The translations under genes and the position numbers were made by a program. A stretch of 64,000 nucleotides of DNA from Planctomycetota bacterium. GTDB taxonomy: Bacteria; Planctomycetota; Phycisphaerae; SM23-33. Below are positions 49,843 through 58,076 of this stretch, piece after piece. Each line of letters starts with the position of its first letter. The stretch's first letter is position 1. Below the pieces are notes generated by a model. It was not told where the DNA came from, made no database searches, and was given only the letters and a program-made list of their open reading frames with translations. The stretch lies in the NCBI GenBank assembly GCA_022705325.1, contig JAKJER010000004.1, positions 1-64,000 of the forward strand, in the 5' to 3' direction.

Positions 49843-50988
49843 ATGCTTACCTTTCGCACCTGTATTGCGGTGGTGCTGCTGGGCGTGCTGGCCGGGACGG
49901 CGCGGGCGGACGATCTCCGGGTGGGCGGGCTGAAGTACCCCAACGTCGTCGTCACCGACTTCCGGGACGGGGAGATCACCTTCCGCTTCAAGGGCAACCT
50001 GGTCAGCAAGAAGCTCCGGGACGTCCGGGACCTGTTCCTGGACGCCTATCCGGAGATCGCCAACGGCGAGGCCATGTACAAGGACGGTCGGATGAGCGAC
50101 GCCGTCCGCTACTACGAGGCCTTGCTGCCCAAGGTGAGGGCGGACTACGTCAAGGCGCTGCTCCGCCAGCGGATCGCTGACGCGACGGCCCCGCCCTCTG
50201 CCGAGCCGAAGCCTGCGGCCAAGCCCGCGCCGGTGGTCGCTCGGCCTCCCCTGGCGCCGGAGCTTCGTACGACCGATTCGTTCCTGAAATTCCTCCAGAC
50301 CTGTCCCCTGGACCGCAGCGAAAAGGATTGGGCCCCGCGAACCAGCGCCTGGCGGACGCGGATGGTCGACCTCCGCGGTCAACTCGTGCAGTGGACGCTC
50401 AAGGACGCCTCGGTGGCCGAGACGCCCGGCGGGCTGGCCGTCAGGGCCCGTCTGGGCAGCCGGGCGGTGGTGGCCGGGCTCATCAGCCAACGGGACGCGA
50501 CGGCCATCGAAGAAGCCGGCTACGAACCCGTGGTCACCTTGCAGGCCACCATCGGCGACTACTATGCCCGCCAGGGCGGACGATGGCGAAATGTCAGCCT
50601 CAACCCCGCCATGGCCGACGACTCGCCCCTGGGTGTGGAAATGCTCGACGTGGTGGTCCGCGCCGCCGTGCCCGGCGCCCTGCCGCCCCCCGAGCCGGTC
50701 AACCCCTCGCCCGTCCGGCCCGAGCGCCCGAAGGTCCGCCCCGAGCCGACCCAGCCGCAACCCAGGCCTGAGCCAAGACCCGAGCCGAAGCGCCAGCCCA
50801 AAGACGACCCGAAAATGGAGCCGATCCAGCCCGTCCGTCCGTCCAAGCCGGTCGAGCCCGACATCGACATCACCACGCCCCTGCCGCCGGATCAGCCCGC
50901 CCCCATGGAGCCGCTGCCGGCCCGAACGACCCGGAAACGCATCGAACTGCCAAAGGACCATGGGCGGAAGACGATCTTCGACTTCTGA
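49843..50988 (+). CDS. Secreted protein with Pro-rich C-terminus, function unknown
   Basis: A 381-residue protein I do not recognise. A signal peptide (TFRTCIAVVLLGVLAGTARA) is followed by a short beta-like segment (LKYPNVVVTDFRDGEITFRF) that resembles the reader domains found before TPR-like repeats in planctomycete proteins, and one TPR-like unit (GEAMYKDGRMSDAVRYYEAL). A middle domain (residues about 140-285) is separated by Ala/Pro linkers. Residues 285-375 are strongly Pro/Glu/Arg-rich (NPSPVRPERPKVRPEPTQPQ). GAGGAG lies seven bases before the ATG. It is convergent with scpB across a repeat. An envelope-spanning or cell-wall-binding role would fit the Pro-rich part, but that is a guess. 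Confidence 0.7.
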   Translation: MLTFRTCIAVVLLGVLAGTARADDLRVGGLKYPNVVVTDFRDGEITFRFKGNLVSKKLRDVRDLFLDAYPEIANGEAMYKDGRMSDAVRYYEALLPKVRADYVKALLRQRIADATAPPSAEPKPAAKPAPVVARPPLAPELRTTDSFLKFLQTCPLDRSEKDWAPRTSAWRTRMVDLRGQLVQWTLKDASVAETPGGLAVRARLGSRAVVAGLISQRDATAIEEAGYEPVVTLQATIGDYYARQGGRWRNVSLNPAMADDSPLGVEMLDVVVRAAVPGALPPPEPVNPSPVRPERPKVRPEPTQPQPRPEPRPEPKRQPKDDPKMEPIQPVRPSKPVEPDIDITTPLPPDQPAPMEPLPARTTRKRIELPKDHGRKTIFDF

Positions 50989-50997
50989 AGAAACAGA

Positions 50998-51113
50998 GAA
51001 GGTTCAACAGTCGAACTCTCAATCCTGCCTGCCGGCAGGCAGGTCTCAATGATCAAGTCGAACCCGTTTCTGATTTGAACATTGGAACGTGTACGTTCCT
51101 CTATTGAACCTTC
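50998..51113. repeat. GAAGGTTCAA inverted repeat enclosing CCTGCCTGCCGGCAGGCAGG
   Basis: GAAGGTTCAA (50998-51007) and TTGAACCTTC (51104-51113) are perfect inverted copies. Between them are the 20-bp perfect palindrome at 51024-51043 and GGAACGT-GT-ACGTTCC at 51084-51099. It fills the gap between two convergent genes. Confidence 0.75.
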
Positions 51114-51121
51114 GCTGCTTC

Positions 51122-52033
51122 CTACGGCTGCGCCGGCTGCTCCGGTTCCGGCTGGGCCTCGGCGGCCTTGGCTTCCGCCGGCTTGGCGGCCGGCTCCTTG
51201 GCGCCGCTGCGGAGTTCTTCGACGCGGGGCAGGTCTTCCAGGCTGCTGAGTCCGAACACTTCCAGGAACCGCTTGGTCGTGCCGTAGAGCATGGGCCTGC
51301 CGAGCACCTCGGCCCGGCCGACGATTTTGACGAGTTGCTTGTCCATCAGGCCGCGGAGGATCTCTCCGCTGGCCACCCCGCGGATGGCCTCGATGTCCGC
51401 CCGCAGAATCGGCTGACGGTAGGCCACGATCGCCATCGTCTCCAAGGCGGCCTGGCTCAGGCGAGAGTCGCTCTTGGTCCTGAACAGCTTGGTCAGCACG
51501 TCGTGGTAGCGAGGCACGGTCAGCAACTGGTAACCGCCCGCGATGGCCTCGATGCGAAAGGCCGCACCGATCGACGCGTAGCGATCGTTCAGCCGCTTGA
51601 CCGCGGCGTTGACCGCCTTCTGCCCGCTCAGTTCGGCCACCTGCGAGATCTTGGAAGCCGGAACGGGCGAGTCGCTGGCGAAGAGGATGGCCTCCACGAC
51701 GGCGGCTTCGGGATCCTCGGGCTCGCGGTCGTCGTCGCTGCGGGCGGCGGAGGCCTCGGCGTCGGCGATCTCCTGGGCGGACACAGCCGTCTCCATCGTG
51801 GGCACGACCTCGGTGGACACGATGTCCTCGGGGCGTTCGGCCTCGCCCGACTCCGTGTCGGCCGTCGGGGGCGGGACGTCTTCCCACGACTCGATGACGG
51901 CTGACAGGTCGCGCTCGCCCGCGGCGTCGACCTGCGGCCCGGGCGCCCCCTCTTCCGCCGGATCGTGAAACGCCTGCCGGCCCTCGGCCTCGATCGCGTC
52001 CGATTCTCGCTCTTGGTCCTGTGGATCAGTCAT
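51122..52033 (-). CDS. scpB: Segregation and condensation protein B
   Basis: A 303-residue kleisin-partner of the SMC-ScpAB complex, which compacts and helps segregate the chromosome. The winged-helix core runs from about residue 109 to 265: VVEAILFASDSPVPASKISQ, LNDRYASIGAAFRIEAIAGG, LSQAALETMAIVAYRQPILR and ADIEAIRGVASGEILRGLMD are diagnostic. The protein is longer than the usual 180-200 residues: residues 1-105 are an acidic extension and residues 270-303 an Ala/Pro/Glu tail. scpA and smc are not in the window. The start has no clear ribosome site. Confidence 0.95.
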   Translation of the reverse strand: MTDPQDQERESDAIEAEGRQAFHDPAEEGAPGPQVDAAGERDLSAVIESWEDVPPPTADTESGEAERPEDIVSTEVVPTMETAVSAQEIADAEASAARSDDDREPEDPEAAVVEAILFASDSPVPASKISQVAELSGQKAVNAAVKRLNDRYASIGAAFRIEAIAGGYQLLTVPRYHDVLTKLFRTKSDSRLSQAALETMAIVAYRQPILRADIEAIRGVASGEILRGLMDKQLVKIVGRAEVLGRPMLYGTTKRFLEVFGLSSLEDLPRVEELRSGAKEPAAKPAEAKAAEAQPEPEQPAQP

Positions 52034-52239
52034 GACAAGTATGCTTTCAGTATTCAGCGTCCAGTTCCTGTTCCGCTATCAGAATAGCCGCCCGCAAGGG
52101 AATCGCAAGCCTGAGCCCGCTCTGCCCGTCGAAGCCATGGGGAGATCGCAGCCGCGGGAATTACCGAAATCGCGGGCCGGGCGGCCCATGAAGGGCTTCT
52201 CCCGCCGGTTGTCGGCACTCCCTCGTCAACGGTCGACAT

Positions 52240-53829
52240 TCACCGGTCGGTCGTCCACGTCCGCGCGTCGAGCACTTTCCCGTCCAGGTCGAACACGGTC
52301 AGGACGCATCGCTCGGAGTCAGCCTCGAACAGGCAGTAGTGGTAGCCCTTGTGGAAGACTCGCGTCCAGGGGTTCTGCGCGGCGGGGTCCTTGATCTGCG
52401 GATACAGCGGCGCCCCGCCCCCTCCGGTGGTGACGAGCGTCAGGCCGCCCGGCGTCTCGCTCCGCTCGTAGCAATGGTCGTGCCCGGCGATGACCGCCGT
52501 CGCGCCCGCCCGCTCCAGCAGAGGCACGATCACCTCCCGCGCGTGGCGCATCGTCTTCTCGCGGAGTTGCCCGTCGCTCTCCACCCGCCCGTGCTTGCTC
52601 GACGAGGCCGGCGGATAGTGCGTGACCAGAAACGTGAACTTCGCCTTCGACCCGGCCAGCACCGACTCCAGCCATTGGATGTTCTCCGACTCGGCCGACC
52701 AGTCCTGCGTGCCCTCGATGCCGATCAGCAGGACCGGCCCGATCGTCTGGTGCCAGTTGCGGCCGCGACCGTCGGGCGTGGGGGTGTGGAAGAGCTCATT
52801 GTAGAGTTGGGCCTTGCCCTCGTGGTTTCCGATGACCGGGTACAGCGGCGTGGAGGCCAGCAGCCCTGCCGCCGGGGCGAAGAACTCGGGTTCCCAGGCG
52901 TTCTCCTCCTTGCCGGAGGAGACCATGTCGCCTGTGTGGATGACAAGCTGGGGGTTGTGGCGGGCGGCGGCGTCGGCAACCGCGGCCCAGAACCAGGGCT
53001 GGGTGCGGCTGTCGCCGAGGGCGACGAACCGCAGGGTCCGGCCGACGGGTGCGGGCGGGACGATCGGCTGGCGGATGGTCGTCCTGCCCAGCCGGGCGCG
53101 GACGAAATACTGGGCTCGATCGTCGCTCCGGGCGGGGATGGGGGCCTGGAGGCGATGGATGAGTCCGACGTCGCCTCCGCGGGCCAGCACGACCTCCTCG
53201 CCGCCGCCGGCGCGGCGGCAGACGGCGACGTCGGCGGACAGGTTCGTGCGGCAGGTGACGGAGAAGGTCTTGTCGTCGAAGCTGCCCAGGACGGGCCCGC
53301 TGACAAAGCGGAGGTGCTCGGCCTCCAGGGCCAGCAAGATCACCGGCGGAGTCGGCGTGAAGGTGTTCGGGGCAGAAACGGGCGACGCGACCTCGAACGA
53401 GACCGTCATCTCGTTGCCGGCCGGGCGGAGCAGGCCGGGCGAGATGTTCGGGATCGAGCGGTAGCGCATGTCCTTCATCGGCCCCTTGAGCGACTGGGCG
53501 TTGAGCTTGGCGCTGCCGGAGAACTTCCGCGGCACGGGGCAGGTGAGCAGCAGGGCCCGAACGTCCTCGGCGTGGTCGTAGTCGAATCTCGCCCGCCCCG
53601 TCAGGCGGAGCGTGCGGTCCTTCTTCACGGTGGAGGCGACGGCGGGGGCGTACGTCTTGCCCCCGTCGACGCTGTACTCCCAGCGGGCCTTCTCCAGCAG
53701 GTCGGAGGGCGGGTTGGGCCAGGGCGGCTCGGCCCAGGTCAACGTCCTGGGCACGACCGGCGTAGAGGACTGGCAGGCGGGAAGCAGCAACGGCAAGGCC
53801 GACAACAGCAGAAATGTTTTGCTACGCAT
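52240..53829 (-). CDS. Metallophosphoesterase lipoprotein, purple-acid-phosphatase-like
   Basis: A 529-residue exported lipoprotein (lipobox cysteine C19 in LLLPACQSS). Residues 30-260 are beta-rich with Fn3-like features (WEYSVDGGKTYAP, RTNLSADVAVCRR). The C-terminal half is a calcineurin-type phosphoesterase with the metal-ligand motifs in order: GDSR, IHTGDM, GNHEGKAQ, THYPPAS and GHDHCYER. The layout is that of bacterial purple-acid-phosphatase-like enzymes, which hydrolyse phosphate esters outside the cell. The first motif has Arg where GDxH would have His. The ATG at 53829 is chosen as it starts the signal peptide. It follows the propeller/di-heme gene on the same strand after a hairpin. 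Confidence 0.85.
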   Translation of the reverse strand: MRSKTFLLLSALPLLLPACQSSTPVVPRTLTWAEPPWPNPPSDLLEKARWEYSVDGGKTYAPAVASTVKKDRTLRLTGRARFDYDHAEDVRALLLTCPVPRKFSGSAKLNAQSLKGPMKDMRYRSIPNISPGLLRPAGNEMTVSFEVASPVSAPNTFTPTPPVILLALEAEHLRFVSGPVLGSFDDKTFSVTCRTNLSADVAVCRRAGGGEEVVLARGGDVGLIHRLQAPIPARSDDRAQYFVRARLGRTTIRQPIVPPAPVGRTLRFVALGDSRTQPWFWAAVADAAARHNPQLVIHTGDMVSSGKEENAWEPEFFAPAAGLLASTPLYPVIGNHEGKAQLYNELFHTPTPDGRGRNWHQTIGPVLLIGIEGTQDWSAESENIQWLESVLAGSKAKFTFLVTHYPPASSSKHGRVESDGQLREKTMRHAREVIVPLLERAGATAVIAGHDHCYERSETPGGLTLVTTGGGGAPLYPQIKDPAAQNPWTRVFHKGYHYCLFEADSERCVLTVFDLDGKVLDARTWTTDR

Positions 53830-53860
53830 AGTACAGAGCATAACGCAGAAGACAGAGCCT

Positions 53861-53880
53861 TATCGGTCCTAAGACCGATA
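53861..53880. promoter_or_regulatory. Perfect 8-bp hairpin before the metallophosphoesterase gene
   Basis: TATCGGTC (53861-53868) and GACCGATA (53873-53880) are perfect inverted copies around CTAA. It lies between the stop of the 53909 gene and the start at 53829. It may be an operator or an imperfect terminator; there is no T-run. Confidence 0.4.
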
Positions 53881-53908
53881 CGCCGCGAACCGCCCATGAG
53901 GGCAACGG

Positions 53909-56900
53909 CTACTGAAGCGACGGCTGGACCACCTCTCCGCGGGCCTGCTCGGCCACCTTCTCGTAGGCGCCGAGGAACTCGCTGTTGAGGTCCAGCCACA
54001 GGGTGAAACGCCGATAGTCCTCGGCGGACAGTTTCACGCCGTGGTGCTTCGCGTCGAGGTACTTCATCAGGGGCGAGGCCATCGCGCCGAACTTGCCCGC
54101 CGTGGTGCGGCTGCCCCCGCGGGCGCCGTTGAACGACCCGTTGGTGACGTCGAAATAGAAGCCGTACTTGGCCGCCAGCGCCGCGTAAGACCGCGTCCAG
54201 CCGTTGGGCCCGCCGACCTGTCCGGACAGGTCGACCGCCTTCTTCTCCTTGTGGCAAGCGACGCAGTTGCGATCCAGCGCCGGCTGGACGAGCCGGGTGA
54301 AGCTGAAGGGGTTGGAGCCTTCGACCTCCGGCTGGATGGTCGACGGCGCCCGTCGCAGGGCCAGCGGGACCTTGGCAGCCGGTGGCGGGGTGTCGAGCTT
54401 CCTCTCGTGGCAGCCCTGGCAGGTGAGCTTCTCGCCCGGCTGGAAGTAGGCCGCCGACCGCATGGACATGACGGCCAGCCCGTGCTCGTCGAGTGCCTGG
54501 AAGTAGACGGCCTTGCCGCTGGGGATCTGGAAATGGGCCGACCCGTCGGGCTCGACGGGGACGGTGCCCAGGACCTGCCGGGCGTTGGTTTGCTGGGCGA
54601 CGCCGACGCGCGGCTGGTTCGGCGGGGCGGTCAGTTTGGGCAGGACCTGGACGATCCGCAGCGAGCGGATCTTCGTGCCGGCCGGCCAGTCGAAGTCGCT
54701 GTCGTAGACGTTGACGATCGAGACGGTGGCCTTGGGCGTGTCGGCCGCGTTGGCGCCCTGGGCGATCCGCCCGGACTGCTCGCTCAGGATCGGCGGCGTG
54801 GGTCGCGGACGCAGCGGGATGGGGGCGTAGCAGGGGACCTTCGCGTCGCGGTAGATCAGCTCGCGGTTGCCGTGGCGGTCGATCCAGTAGATGCCGTGAT
54901 GCTTGGCCGCGTGGTCGTACACGCAGAGGAAGTCCTGCTCGCTGAGCGGCCAGGGGGTGCCGTAGCGCATGAGCGAGGCGATGGAGACGCCCTTGGTGGC
55001 CTCGGGGAAGGGCGTGTCAGGCGTGAGGCGGACGAGCTGCGACATGGCGTTGTCGTCGCGGAGGCGCGGGTCGATCAGCACCAGCGAGCCGAACTCGTGC
55101 CCGTGGTGGGCGCCGGTCGAGGCGACGAACAGGGGCGAGCCGGGCACGCTGCGGATCTGCATCTCCATCCACGGGCGGCCCTCGCGCTTCTGCGGGTAGT
55201 TCCCGTGGAAGCTCCGCGGGTCGCGGCCGTCCGGATAGCACGTCCAGATGTGGTGGGCGACGTTCGTGTCGCGGTCCACGTAGTCCCAGCGGGTGTAGAC
55301 GAGCATCCCGTCGTTGGTCACGCTGGGGTGCCACTCGTGCGTCTCGTGGAAGCTCAGGTGGGCGATGTCGCTGCCGTCGGCGGCCATGCTGAACATCGTG
55401 TACACCGGGCAGTGTCGCCCGCAGCGGAGGTACCCCCCGCGCCGCTCGCTGACGAAAACGATCCGCCCGTTGGGCAGCAGGCATGGGTCGAAATCGTTCT
55501 CCGGCCCGTCGGTGAGCTGGACCAGGTCGCTGCCGTCGGCGTTGACCTTGAAGATGTGATAGCTGTACTCCGGGGCCCACTGGTATGTCTTGGTCGCCTT
55601 GGCCTGCGTCCAGGCGAAGAGGATCGTCCGCCCGTCGAACGACAGCTCGGGCGATAGGAACGAGCCATTCTCCAGCTTCTGGCCTTTGAGCCGCCCGTTG
55701 GTCACCACGGCGTCCTTGAGCAGGTCGCGGACAATGGGCTTCTCGCCGAAGGGGTTGTCCAGCACGTACAGCCCGCCGCCGGGTTTGGCGTTGCAGCCGT
55801 AGTACTGGTCGCACATGTGGTACGGCCCGCCGGCGTCGTGGCGCGTGATGAACAGGAGCTTGTCGATGGAGGCGAGCTGCGGGTTGGCGAAGGCGATATT
55901 GCGAAGCGTGCGCCGGGCGTCGAGATAGAGCGATCGCCGCTCATCGGCGCCGGGGGGAGTCGAGGCCTTCGCCATGGCGTCTAGCCGCTCTTCGAGCTTG
56001 TCCAGTGTTTGTAGTGGCGCCGTAAGGCGTTGCTGTTTGGCGGCGTCCGACGCCCTTACGGGCGCACTACGAGCGCCGCCTTCGAGCGTCAGTCGCAACG
56101 CGAGCTTCCTGGAGCGGGCGACGACCTCGCGGGTATGCTCCAGCGAGAAGTCGCCGTTGTCGGCAGTTGCCTTGGCGTTCTCGGAGGGCTTGCCATTCGG
56201 CGATGTCGACTTCGCAATCGACTTAGCGGTTGACTTGGCGACCTTCCGTCCGCTGATCGACGCGCACTGCTCCGCGGTCAGGCTGCCCGGGTACGAGTGC
56301 GGGCCGATGCTCTTCATGTCGGCCGGGCGGTTGAGGGCAAGGTTCTTCGAGGGGTCGGCCGCCCCGTACACTTCGATCTCGTCCAGGGCGAACGAGCACT
56401 TGCCCGCGACCGCCAGGCGAACGACGCGGGCGGTGACCTTCTTGCCCGCCAGGTCCACCACGAGCGGCTTGTTGTCCGTCGCGCCGCCGAAGGGCTTGCC
56501 GTCGTGCCGGTAGACGGTCTTGAATTCCTTGCAGGCCTCGTCGCCGTCGCTGGTGGCGACCTGCACCATCAGCCTGGTCGTCCTGGCAGCGGAGTCCATG
56601 CGGTTGTAGATCACCACGCGCGCCAGTTCGACGTCGCCGCCCAGGTCCACCTGCCACCAGGGGTCCTGCTCGCCGCTGGCGGTGTGGAAGCCCCAGTAGC
56701 CGGTCTTGACGCCGTCGCAGCCGCCGGCGGCGTCCTGGGCGGTGGTGGTCGCCTTGGCGGGCAAGCCTCCCGCGGTCGCAGGTGATGCCGCCGGCGCCGC
56801 CTGGACCGCCTGCCGCTGACCGGCGGGCACGAACTGCTTGTCCTGTTGGAGCCAGTCCGCCTCGACCTGGGACTGGATGGTCGTAGCCAAGTCCTCGTCC

Positions 56901-56983
56901 GCCCGGGCCGGCGCGGCCATGAGCACAGCCAGGGCCGCCGCCAGGAACGCACAGCTTGCCTGAAGGTTTCCGAATCGGCGCAT
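53909..56983 (-). CDS. HzsA-related propeller/di-heme protein with N-terminal discoidin-like domain
   Basis: A 1024-residue secreted protein. After the signal peptide a discoidin (F5/8 type C)-like domain covers residues about 55-205 (GYWGFHTASGEQDPWWQVDL, ELARVVIYNRMDSAARTTRL). A repeat-rich linker follows, including KSTAKSIAKST near 255 and the palindromic insertion at 56008-56074. A beta-propeller comes next (FDPCLLPNGRIVFVSERRGG, VTNDGMLVYTRWDYVDRDTN), then heme sites CQGCH and CVACH, and the end YRRFTLWLDLNSEFLG. It is the third family member here and closest to the one at 18711. GGGAG precedes the ATG at 56983. It closes a polysaccharide-degradation run, so a surface role in glycan breakdown or electron transfer is inferred. 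Confidence 0.82.
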   Translation of the reverse strand: MRRFGNLQASCAFLAAALAVLMAAPARADEDLATTIQSQVEADWLQQDKQFVPAGQRQAVQAAPAASPATAGGLPAKATTTAQDAAGGCDGVKTGYWGFHTASGEQDPWWQVDLGGDVELARVVIYNRMDSAARTTRLMVQVATSDGDEACKEFKTVYRHDGKPFGGATDNKPLVVDLAGKKVTARVVRLAVAGKCSFALDEIEVYGAADPSKNLALNRPADMKSIGPHSYPGSLTAEQCASISGRKVAKSTAKSIAKSTSPNGKPSENAKATADNGDFSLEHTREVVARSRKLALRLTLEGGARSAPVRASDAAKQQRLTAPLQTLDKLEERLDAMAKASTPPGADERRSLYLDARRTLRNIAFANPQLASIDKLLFITRHDAGGPYHMCDQYYGCNAKPGGGLYVLDNPFGEKPIVRDLLKDAVVTNGRLKGQKLENGSFLSPELSFDGRTILFAWTQAKATKTYQWAPEYSYHIFKVNADGSDLVQLTDGPENDFDPCLLPNGRIVFVSERRGGYLRCGRHCPVYTMFSMAADGSDIAHLSFHETHEWHPSVTNDGMLVYTRWDYVDRDTNVAHHIWTCYPDGRDPRSFHGNYPQKREGRPWMEMQIRSVPGSPLFVASTGAHHGHEFGSLVLIDPRLRDDNAMSQLVRLTPDTPFPEATKGVSIASLMRYGTPWPLSEQDFLCVYDHAAKHHGIYWIDRHGNRELIYRDAKVPCYAPIPLRPRPTPPILSEQSGRIAQGANAADTPKATVSIVNVYDSDFDWPAGTKIRSLRIVQVLPKLTAPPNQPRVGVAQQTNARQVLGTVPVEPDGSAHFQIPSGKAVYFQALDEHGLAVMSMRSAAYFQPGEKLTCQGCHERKLDTPPPAAKVPLALRRAPSTIQPEVEGSNPFSFTRLVQPALDRNCVACHKEKKAVDLSGQVGGPNGWTRSYAALAAKYGFYFDVTNGSFNGARGGSRTTAGKFGAMASPLMKYLDAKHHGVKLSAEDYRRFTLWLDLNSEFLGAYEKVAEQARGEVVQPSLQ
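56008..56074 (-). repeat. In-frame palindromic insertion, copy C
   Basis: GTAGTG (56011-56016) and CACTAC (56065-56070) enclose CGCC-GTAA-GGCG and CGCCC-TTAC-GGGCG hairpins. Read on the gene's strand the start (GCTCGTAGTGCGCCCGTAAG) closely follows copy B (GCTCGTAGTCCCGCCGTAAG). It encodes ARSAPVRASDAAKQQRLTAP within the linker of the host protein. Confidence 0.8.
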
Positions 56984-57098
56984 AGCACCACTCCCATCGA
57001 ATGACAACACTTATTGTAAACGCAGAACTCGGCCGGGACAGGGCATTTTTGTCCAGCAGATCACGTCCGGCGGGCCGGGTGGAGGCCCCCGCGGACAC

Positions 57099-57160
57099 GG
57101 GCAAAACGAGGCAGGCTGTCAACCCGAGGTTTCCGGGGTCAACAGCCCGTCTTGCCCGCT
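57099..57160 (-). terminator. Long imperfect hairpin after the Spy-like gene
   Basis: GGGCAAAACGAGGCAGGCTG near 57097-57120 and its imperfect inverse (CAACAGCCCGTCTTGCCC near 57143-57160) form a stem of about 22 bp with a few mismatches. It lies between the Spy-like gene's stop and the 53909 gene's start. It may terminate or attenuate the minus-strand transcript. Confidence 0.45.
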
Positions 57161-57190
57161 CCGCGTGTGCGCCCCGCGTGAGGGTGCGGC

Positions 57191-57877
57191 CTATTTGTTG
57201 GCGGGCGGGGTCTGCGCCGCGCCCTTCTTGCCGGCGCCCCTCTGGGGGAGCATCTGCCGCTGCTCGGGCGTCAGGATCACGTTCTCGACGGCCCACTTGA
57301 GCTTGTCAGCGACCGATGCGCCCTTCTTGCCTCTCTTCCCGGAGGCGGCGTCCTCGGCCTCGGCGGCCTTCAACTCCTGGGCGGCCAGCACGCAGACGGC
57401 CTTGGCCTTGGCCTGCTGCTCCTCGGTCAGGCTGACCTTCTTGTAGCGGGCAGCGAGCGTCTGGTAGAGCTTGAGCCCGTCCCATGCCTTCTTCTGCTCG
57501 TCGGTCAGGACGGCGCGGATGGCGGCGGTCGCCTCCGCCGTGGCCTGGTCGCGCCCGGCCTGGAGCTCCTTCCGGGCTTCGGCGGCGCTCTTGCGGGCCG
57601 TCGAGTCGCCGCCCTTGGCCTTGGCGGCGGCGTCCTCGGCGGCCTTGACCTTCTCGGCGTTGGCCGTGTTCCACGCCTCCAGCGCGGCCTCCTTTGCCTT
57701 CATCTTCTCCTGGATCTGTGCCTTCTGGGCGTCGGTCAGCTTCAGCTCGCCGACCATCAGGTCGAACTCGCTCGGGGCCGCCTGCCGGCCGCCGCGCTGC
57801 CGCCCTTCCGCCGCCCACATTCCCGCCGCCACCAGCGCCGCTACCGCCAGCCCCGCGAAACACCTGGAAATCTTCAT
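57191..57877 (-). CDS. Small exported helical protein, Spy/CpxP-like
   Basis: A 228-residue protein with a signal peptide (ISRCFAGLAVAALVAAGMWA). The mature part is helical and rich in Ala, Lys and Glu, with repeated LT-x-x-Q motifs: ELKLTDAQKAQIQEKMKAK, AVLTDEQKKAWDGLK, VSLTEEQQAKAKAV and VILTPEQRQMLPQ. Such LTxxQ repeats mark the Spy/CpxP-like envelope-stress protein group and many unknown planctomycete proteins. A periplasmic chaperone or metal-related role is possible but unproven. GGAG lies eight bases before the ATG at 57877. A large imperfect hairpin follows. Confidence 0.75.
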   Translation of the reverse strand: MKISRCFAGLAVAALVAAGMWAAEGRQRGGRQAAPSEFDLMVGELKLTDAQKAQIQEKMKAKEAALEAWNTANAEKVKAAEDAAAKAKGGDSTARKSAAEARKELQAGRDQATAEATAAIRAVLTDEQKKAWDGLKLYQTLAARYKKVSLTEEQQAKAKAVCVLAAQELKAAEAEDAASGKRGKKGASVADKLKWAVENVILTPEQRQMLPQRGAGKKGAAQTPPANK

Positions 57878-58076
57878 CGCCAAGACTCCGATGCGGCCAG
57901 TCTTTGAAGTCGGTGCCCGTTCGCCCTGGCCGCCCGGGGCGAGACCCGCAACACGGCCAAACCCATTCGAGCGCCGTACGCCGGCGGCTCGCCGCCCGCC
58001 GCGGCGGGCAAGGCCGGCCGCCGGTGGGCTGCTGGGGGCCGAACGCACCGCCCCGGCCTTTCTTGCCGCGGCGACA

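Noticed and set aside
49684..50961. Minus-strand extension of the SGNH frame back to 50961
   Set aside because: It is antisense to the Pro-rich protein; the membrane helix and ribosome site place the start at 49683.
4520..56983. True hydrazine synthase and anammox metabolism
   Set aside because: Only HzsA-like folds are seen, with sugar-binding and FGE domains attached; no HzsB/C, hydrazine dehydrogenase or other anammox genes lie nearby.
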